Notes under the pieces: model-generated
Told to the model about the DNA's origin: nothing
The model's database searches: none
The model's input: only the letters and a program-made list of their open reading frames with translations
Virus record (IMG/VR): IMGVR_UViG_3300032323_002093
Location: 1-35,878 of that record
Direction: 5' to 3' (one strand)
From: a virus
DNA length: 35,878 nt
Shown here: piece after piece, positions 31,520 through 35,878 of the stretch
How positions within the stretch are numbered: the stretch's first letter is position 1
Layout: every line of letters starts with the position of its first letter
Translations under genes and position numbers: made by a program

Positions 31520-31957
31520 TTACATTATGGCATAGCGCACTTGTAAGTTAACTTCTCCTACTGCATAAGGCGCTAACAACCCCTCATCAGTAGTAATTGA
31601 CTGAATTAATATTTCAGTTGTTTCATAGTTTGTGGTGCTGTCGTATACAAGCACACGATTAGCGTCTACACAAACTTCAATGTCTTCTAGTAACCGTTCC
31701 AGTTGTTCGCTGGAGTCTTCGCCGTGGCAGTAAACTTTTACTGACACACCTAAAAATCCCCAAGTAAAGTCACCTGGATGGTACTCGCGCTGTTCCGAAC
31801 CTGGCGTTAAGTATACGGCTGGAAAGTCTTTTACTTCATCCCAGAACTTTAGCTTGGCATAAGCGTTTTGGAATAAGTTGGTTTTGTAAGGTGCTTGACC
31901 GTTTATTAGCTTTAGCTTAGCGGTCAAGGCTTTTATAATTGAGGTTCTACGACTCAT
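31520..31957 (-). CDS. Putative tail terminator protein
   Basis: This is a 145-residue protein. It has an N-terminal helix (TSIIKALTAKLKLING), then strands (FPAVYLTPGSEQREYHP, FLGVSVKVYCHG), a helix (SSEQLERLLEDIEVCV) and closing strands, the alternation seen in tail terminator and completion proteins such as lambda gpU. It should cap the finished tube and join it to the neck. The ATG overlaps the upstream gene's stop (ATGA). The gap of 79 bases to the tube gene holds nothing beyond a ribosome site. The assignment is by position and fold pattern. Confidence 0.75.
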   Translation of the reverse strand: MSRRTSIIKALTAKLKLINGQAPYKTNLFQNAYAKLKFWDEVKDFPAVYLTPGSEQREYHPGDFTWGFLGVSVKVYCHGEDSSEQLERLLEDIEVCVDANRVLVYDSTTNYETTEILIQSITTDEGLLAPYAVGEVNLQVRYAIM

Positions 31958-33615
31958 ATGTTGACTGCCCTTAAACGATTGCCGACTTGTTGTGCTGCAA
32001 TTTCACGAATTGACTTTGAGATCAGCAATTTAGGGTCTCGTGAGCGTGGGTTTTGCTGTTGCCCACCCTGTGAAAATGTTGCGTATGGGTTTTTCATGTA
32101 ACTGTAAAAAGCCGTAATCATACCTGCACGCGACTCTGTCATAGTTTCGACTTTTGCTGAGGCAGCAAGTCGTCCTGTTCTGAAGTTTAGTACGTCTCGG
32201 CGACTTCCATCACCCATGTTGGCGCTGATTACATCTTGCAGTTGTTGATTGATCAAATTTTGTAAACTAACTAAGTCTAAAAATACTCCGGAAGCTACTT
32301 GAGCTTTTGCCGATTTACTAGCACCTATATCTGATTTGATCTTGGCCAGTTTTGTTTTCATATTAGCTAAAGGTATTTTTACCTTTGCTAATACTGAGGG
32401 TACTTTAGTATCTAATTTTTTAGACTTTGCGGCAGAGACTAGTGGAGTGGTTTTTTTAATCTGTCGATTACTACCTTTGGACTCCAAAACATCTTTATAC
32501 AATTTACCAAGATACTCTGGTACATTATCAGAAGTTCTAAGTTCTAATAAGTAGTTTGGGTTAGTGGTTTTTGTTAATACTTTGTTTAAGTCTTTGCTGT
32601 ATGCTTCTAGTTTTTTATCTAAGTCTGTTAATGCTTTTTCAAACTCTTTTAAAGAAGCTGCAGCAGGTTGGGTTAGCAATCTTTTACCATCTGCACTTAG
32701 TGTAGTGTTTTTTACTAAACTTTGCAAAAATCCAACAATACGAATTTTAGAGCTTAAGTCTCCAGTATCTCGGTTACCTAAACCAGTTTCAATATCTCGT
32801 TTAACCTGCAACTGAATATTCATTGCAATATGGTTACTAGTAAAGTCTTTGTGTGCTCTGGCTAGTAACTCGTTGTACTTTCCGTTCATTTGACTTAAAC
32901 TACTGGAGCCTTCGTCAAGTAGCTTGTACAAGCCAATTATCTTGTTTAGTAAGTCGTCCTGTGCTGTTAGGTTTCTAGCCGAAATTATAGCACGTCCGTA
33001 TGTTTGGGCGTATACGTGGCCTCGGTCATAATGTCCAGATAATGTTTCTTCTATATCTTTTCTTGACTTACCGGGCATAGCATCTATACTATGTATAAAG
33101 TGTGCTACGTGTACTAAAGTATTGCGGTGACTAAAATTTAAGCCTCTTACAGCTATAATATCAGATATTTGTTCTGGCTTTAAAGCGTTTACTACATCCG
33201 ATATTTTTCTACGTTGCTTTTCGATTACGGTACCATCACTGAAATATATTTCATAGTGACTGGCCATTTTGTTTGGGAAGTTCTTAGCTAAAAACTGCAA
33301 GTATAAGGCAATTGGTTTTGCGCTAGAAGAAATATTTAAGGTTTTAAATATTTCGTTTAAATCGTCTTCGGTTAGGATTAGTCTAGTTCTGCCTTGAGGT
33401 TCGCCCGCGTATCGAAATTCTTCTGATAAGTTTACAGTCTTGCCACCAACAACAACTTTACCGGCAGATAAAATAGAGGCTTTCTTGGATAAACTTCCGG
33501 CACGAAAAGCACCTTCGGCTCCCTGTACTAATCTATCCAACATGCTTTTGGTGCTGGCCTGTACTTCAAGGTTAGACTTATCTCTTAGTGCTGCTGTGAA
33601 CTCCGATATACTCAT
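31954..33615 (-). CDS. Large neck / tail-completion protein with unknown N-terminal region
   Basis: This is a 553-residue protein. The last 110 residues (INQQLQDVISANMGDG, NFRTGRLAASAKVETMTESRAG, KNPYATF, LLISKSIREIAAQQV) have the pattern of HK97 gp10-like neck or tail-completion proteins, which are normally about 110-180 residues in all. The preceding 430 residues are charged, largely helical and not recognised. They include SHRNTLVHVAHFIHSIDAMP and DRGHVYAQTYGRAIISARNL. The ATG overlaps the connector stop (ATGA), and the downstream gene overlaps its own stop in the same way. The extra domain could be a portal-neck spoke, a decoration or an ejected cargo, none of which is supported. Confidence 0.72.
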   Translation of the reverse strand: MSISEFTAALRDKSNLEVQASTKSMLDRLVQGAEGAFRAGSLSKKASILSAGKVVVGGKTVNLSEEFRYAGEPQGRTRLILTEDDLNEIFKTLNISSSAKPIALYLQFLAKNFPNKMASHYEIYFSDGTVIEKQRRKISDVVNALKPEQISDIIAVRGLNFSHRNTLVHVAHFIHSIDAMPGKSRKDIEETLSGHYDRGHVYAQTYGRAIISARNLTAQDDLLNKIIGLYKLLDEGSSSLSQMNGKYNELLARAHKDFTSNHIAMNIQLQVKRDIETGLGNRDTGDLSSKIRIVGFLQSLVKNTTLSADGKRLLTQPAAASLKEFEKALTDLDKKLEAYSKDLNKVLTKTTNPNYLLELRTSDNVPEYLGKLYKDVLESKGSNRQIKKTTPLVSAAKSKKLDTKVPSVLAKVKIPLANMKTKLAKIKSDIGASKSAKAQVASGVFLDLVSLQNLINQQLQDVISANMGDGSRRDVLNFRTGRLAASAKVETMTESRAGMITAFYSYMKNPYATFSQGGQQQNPRSRDPKLLISKSIREIAAQQVGNRLRAVNI

Positions 33616-34178
33616 GTATAGTCCGCTACGTGTAGGTCTAACACACGCTTAATGTGGGCAGGTAGACTGGTAGTTGAAATATACTCAATTTGCACAGCGT
33701 TTGTGCCAGGTGCTTTTGTTGAGTGAACTGCGCTATCGTTTTGACGATAGTAAGTAATCAAATCCATAATCGCTAGTTCGACGTCATTTGGTACGTCTTC
33801 GTAGCCTGCTAAATAAGTAACACGGTAACCGTTTAGTAAGTACTTAAATCCACCAGTGGCTGTACTAATAATAGTATCTCCACGAACTACGTATTCGGAA
33901 TTTTCCAGCAACGGAACATTAGTAATTCCGTAGTTTGTGCTGTAAGTAACGCTTTGAACTGTAACAACAGGTGTTTCTTTTAGTAATAGTGTTTTTGTTC
34001 CGCCATCAAACGTTTCAGTTAGTGGCTCGTCCCAGTAGTCTACAAAACTTTTGCGGCAGTAGTTCTTTACCAGAGCCGATACTTTTGGAATAAGTGCGTC
34101 AATCTCGGCATCATAATTAGTGCTTTTGATTCCAGCATAAGCTTTATAATCAGCTCTTGTTGTTAGGTTTAATGCCAT
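33612..34178 (-). CDS. Head-tail connector, gp6-like adaptor
   Basis: This is a 188-residue protein with the usual gp6/adaptor start (LTTRADYKAYAGI), the helix DALIPKVSALVKNYCRKSF, a central beta domain (TETFDGGTKTLLLKETPVVT and so on), and a closing helical pair (PNDVELAIMDLITYYRQND). Adaptors form a ring under the portal and start the neck. I take the ATG at 34178 with AAGGAG six bases upstream. A longer frame to 34214 would run through the hairpin. The ribosome site overlaps the foot of a 15-bp hairpin, so translation may be controlled by it. Confidence 0.85.
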   Translation of the reverse strand: MALNLTTRADYKAYAGIKSTNYDAEIDALIPKVSALVKNYCRKSFVDYWDEPLTETFDGGTKTLLLKETPVVTVQSVTYSTNYGITNVPLLENSEYVVRGDTIISTATGGFKYLLNGYRVTYLAGYEDVPNDVELAIMDLITYYRQNDSAVHSTKAPGTNAVQIEYISTTSLPAHIKRVLDLHVADYT

Positions 34179-34186
34179 AGAATCTC

Positions 34187-34226
34187 CTTGTTTTATAAAT
34201 GCACCCAAGTACATTTATAAAACAAG
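34187..34226 (-). promoter_or_regulatory. 15-bp hairpin covering part of the connector ribosome site
   Basis: CTTGTTTTATAAATG (34226-34212, minus strand) and CATTTATAAAACAAG (34201-34187) are perfect inverted repeats around a 10-base loop. The 3' arm ends in AAG of the AAGGAG ribosome site (34189-34184). The first four bases of the 5' arm are also the last four of the terminator stem at 34223-34242, so the two structures compete. A role in RNA processing or translation control is inferred. Confidence 0.7.
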
Positions 34227-34242
34227 ACCCCGAAGGGTCTTG
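34217..34242 (-). terminator. Terminator of the capsid gene with UUCG tetraloop
   Basis: On the minus strand CAAGACCC (34242-34235) and GGGTCTTG (34230-34223) enclose a UUCG loop, a very stable tetraloop, followed by TTTTAT. It lies 15 bases past the capsid stop. The U-run is also part of the 5' arm of the adjoining hairpin, which could compete with termination. Confidence 0.88.
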
Positions 34243-34256
34243 CTTATTGCTTAGTA

Positions 34257-35878
34257 TTAAGCTACGTAACGTAGGGCAGAAACTGCTGGTCCTAGGTTAG
34301 TTGTAACTTGAGTCATACCGGTACGTAGGCTAGCTACCATAACACGGCGTTGTGTTTCTACTAAGTCTTGTGTGTCAACACGCAGACCGCGCTGGTTACC
34401 AACCAAGAAGTTACCTGGTGCGAAGCAGATAGCGCCAACAGCGTCAGCTGCCTTGTCTGCAAATTCGGCGCTTACAAGAACTGGTGTGTTACCAATTGCA
34501 CCGATTTGACCGGTTAACAGAGTGGCTCTGTCGTTACCAACTTTGTCGACTGTTAGGAAGTTTGTGTCTTCTAGCAGATCGTAGTAACCTTCTGTGCTTA
34601 CGATGTAAACTAGTTCTGCTGGATCTAGACCCCATGCACCTAGGTCACGACGCATAGCTTGCAGTCTTGCAACTGTCATTTTAGCAGCGTCACTGATATC
34701 TAGAGTAACTGCGCTGATAGCGTCATATGCTGCTAGACCTTTAACTGGATCTGCACCGGAACCAGCACCACGTAGCATAGCGCGATCAACTGCGCGAGCA
34801 ACACGGCGAACCATAGCGTCACGAATAACAGGCATAATAGCAATTAGGCTGTCTTCTTCTTCTTCGTAAGCAACATATTCGTTTGTTGCAACTTTGTACG
34901 CGTTTAGAGTGATTTCTTTTAGCGCGTGTGTTGCTGTAGTACCAGCGGAAGCTGTTGTACCGAATGCTGAGTTAGCCATCCATGTTGCAACACCAGCTTC
35001 TGGGTTCACAGGAATAGTCATCACGTTGGTTTGCATTGCAATACCACGTAGGGTAGGAGCAACAACTAAACGACGGCGAACTTCGTTTTCCATGTTTAGA
35101 GAAACTTCTAGTTCCCATGTGTCGCTTGGTAGGTGAGCACCGTACTTTTGTACCATTTCACGGCCAAACTTAGTGTCGGCTAGACCTTTACCTGCCATCT
35201 TTGCGAGAATAACGGCCTTCTCTTTGTCGGCATAAGACATTTCACCGGCTTTGCCGTCTGTGAATTGCATACGTGACTTCTGGATAGCTTCTAGTTCAGC
35301 AGCCTTTTCCTTCAGGCTAGCTTCTAGGCCTGCAACAACAGACTTAGTTTCGTCAGCTTGAGCAGCGAAACGCTTCTCAACTTCGGCTAGTAGTGCTTCG
35401 GCACCGGTTGTGCTTGGTGTTGCTAGTGCAACAGCAGCTTTGATTTTTGCATCTAAGTCAGCTTGTGCAGCGTCAGCAGCAGCTTTTTCAAGAGCAGCTT
35501 TTTCTTGTGCAGCTAGCAGAGACTTAGTGGCCTGGTCGGCGGCAGCAGTAGCAGCGTCAGCCAACATTTTTTGTAATTGTTCTGGAGTCATTTCCAATTC
35601 CTTTGTGATATCGCTTTTTGCTTCGCCGGAGGCTTCTAGCCCTTTAGCTGAGTCGCTTGGGTTAGCAAATTGCATTTTGAAACTTTTAAATTCTTCGGCT
35701 GTGTCAAACGCCTTAGAAAGACTAAATAGTGTATTTTGATTAGCTGGCACAGACACAACTGAGATTTCGTGCAGTTCCAGTTCTTTTACAACAAACAGCT
35801 CTAAGGCTGAATTATATTCCGCATCAGCGATACGGAAACCAATGCTAAAGGCGGTTAGCACGCCGTCTTTTACAAGAT
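34257..35878 (-). CDS. Prohead protease-major capsid fusion (5' end outside window)
   Basis: The frame is open through the right edge, so the gene is partial. The visible start, LVKDGVLTAFSIGFRI and then ELHEISVVSVPANQ, is the C-terminal end of an HK97-type prohead protease. It is joined without a stop to a scaffold-like delta region with a long Ala-rich coiled coil (about visible residues 95-210). Next comes the HK97-fold capsid (MENEVRRRLVVAPTLRGIAM, YVAYEEEEDSLIAIMPVIRD, APGNFLVGNQRGLRV). The 539 visible residues cover most of the capsid. The protease cleaves the delta region during maturation. An internal ATG at 35591 with a good ribosome site may also make scaffold-capsid without protease. 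The protease catalytic residues lie mostly outside the window. Confidence 0.92.
   Translation of the reverse strand, partial: LVKDGVLTAFSIGFRIADAEYNSALELFVVKELELHEISVVSVPANQNTLFSLSKAFDTAEEFKSFKMQFANPSDSAKGLEASGEAKSDITKELEMTPEQLQKMLADAATAAADQATKSLLAAQEKAALEKAAADAAQADLDAKIKAAVALATPSTTGAEALLAEVEKRFAAQADETKSVVAGLEASLKEKAAELEAIQKSRMQFTDGKAGEMSYADKEKAVILAKMAGKGLADTKFGREMVQKYGAHLPSDTWELEVSLNMENEVRRRLVVAPTLRGIAMQTNVMTIPVNPEAGVATWMANSAFGTTASAGTTATHALKEITLNAYKVATNEYVAYEEEEDSLIAIMPVIRDAMVRRVARAVDRAMLRGAGSGADPVKGLAAYDAISAVTLDISDAAKMTVARLQAMRRDLGAWGLDPAELVYIVSTEGYYDLLEDTNFLTVDKVGNDRATLLTGQIGAIGNTPVLVSAEFADKAADAVGAICFAPGNFLVGNQRGLRVDTQDLVETQRRVMVASLRTGMTQVTTNLGPAVSALRYVA
35589..35604 (-). promoter_or_regulatory. 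Probable internal translation start for scaffold-capsid
   Basis: AAAGGA (35604-35599) lies seven bases before an in-frame ATG (35591-35589) that opens MTPEQLQKML, exactly where the delta region begins. Starting here yields 444 residues. Capsid is needed in hundreds of copies and protease in few, so a separate start would solve the stoichiometry problem of the fusion. No promoter is visible nearby, so control would be at translation. Confidence 0.7.

Overview
The window is a late-gene block of a tailed double-stranded DNA phage, most likely a siphovirus with a very long tail. The evidence is an uninterrupted head-neck-tail gene order, a 2264-residue tape measure, a lambda-type tail-chaperone pair joined by a -1 frameshift, and no sheath or contractile baseplate genes. 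Two spanins and a glycoside-hydrolase-19-type endolysin point to a Gram-negative host. A run of small envelope proteins is of a type I associate with marine and aquatic phages, so an aquatic proteobacterial host is my inference. No integrase, tRNA, insertion sequence or CRISPR array was seen.

Nearly everything is on the minus strand and reads from the right edge leftward. (a) 35878-33612 is the head region: the C-terminal part of a prohead protease fused to the major capsid protein, then a gp6-like connector. (b) 33615-29449 holds neck and tail genes: a large neck/tail-completion protein, a putative tail terminator, the tail tube and the frameshifting chaperones. (c) 29315-16896 holds the tape measure, a Dit-like protein, a tail hub and a gpJ-like central fibre. 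(d) 16702-8487 holds a membrane coiled-coil protein, fibre and appendage proteins, and a 1434-residue fibre with an endosialidase-type self-cleaving chaperone. (e) 8440-7135 is the lysis cassette: i-spanin, o-spanin, endolysin. (f) 7133-3043 is nine consecutive short envelope-targeted genes, including a pilin-like and a PapD-like protein. (g) 2965-1185 holds phoH, a conserved phage protein and an unknown protein.

Two plus-strand genes at the left, a collagen-like virion protein and a Dps-type ferritin, converge on the minus-strand operon at a shared bidirectional terminator (1146-1183).

The minus-strand block is divided by strong terminators. Three promoters, upstream of the tape measure, of the 118-residue membrane protein and of phoH, all match TTGACA-N17-TATAAT exactly. 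The late genes therefore appear to be read by host housekeeping RNA polymerase in separate units. Most internal junctions are short overlaps or small gaps with Shine-Dalgarno sequences, as in translationally coupled operons.

Most worth a second look: the nine-gene envelope cassette (3043-7133), the competing terminator and long hairpin ahead of the connector gene (34187-34242), the internal start in the protease-capsid fusion, the GGGAAAC frameshift site, the collagen-Dps pair, and the composition break inside the large fibre gene.
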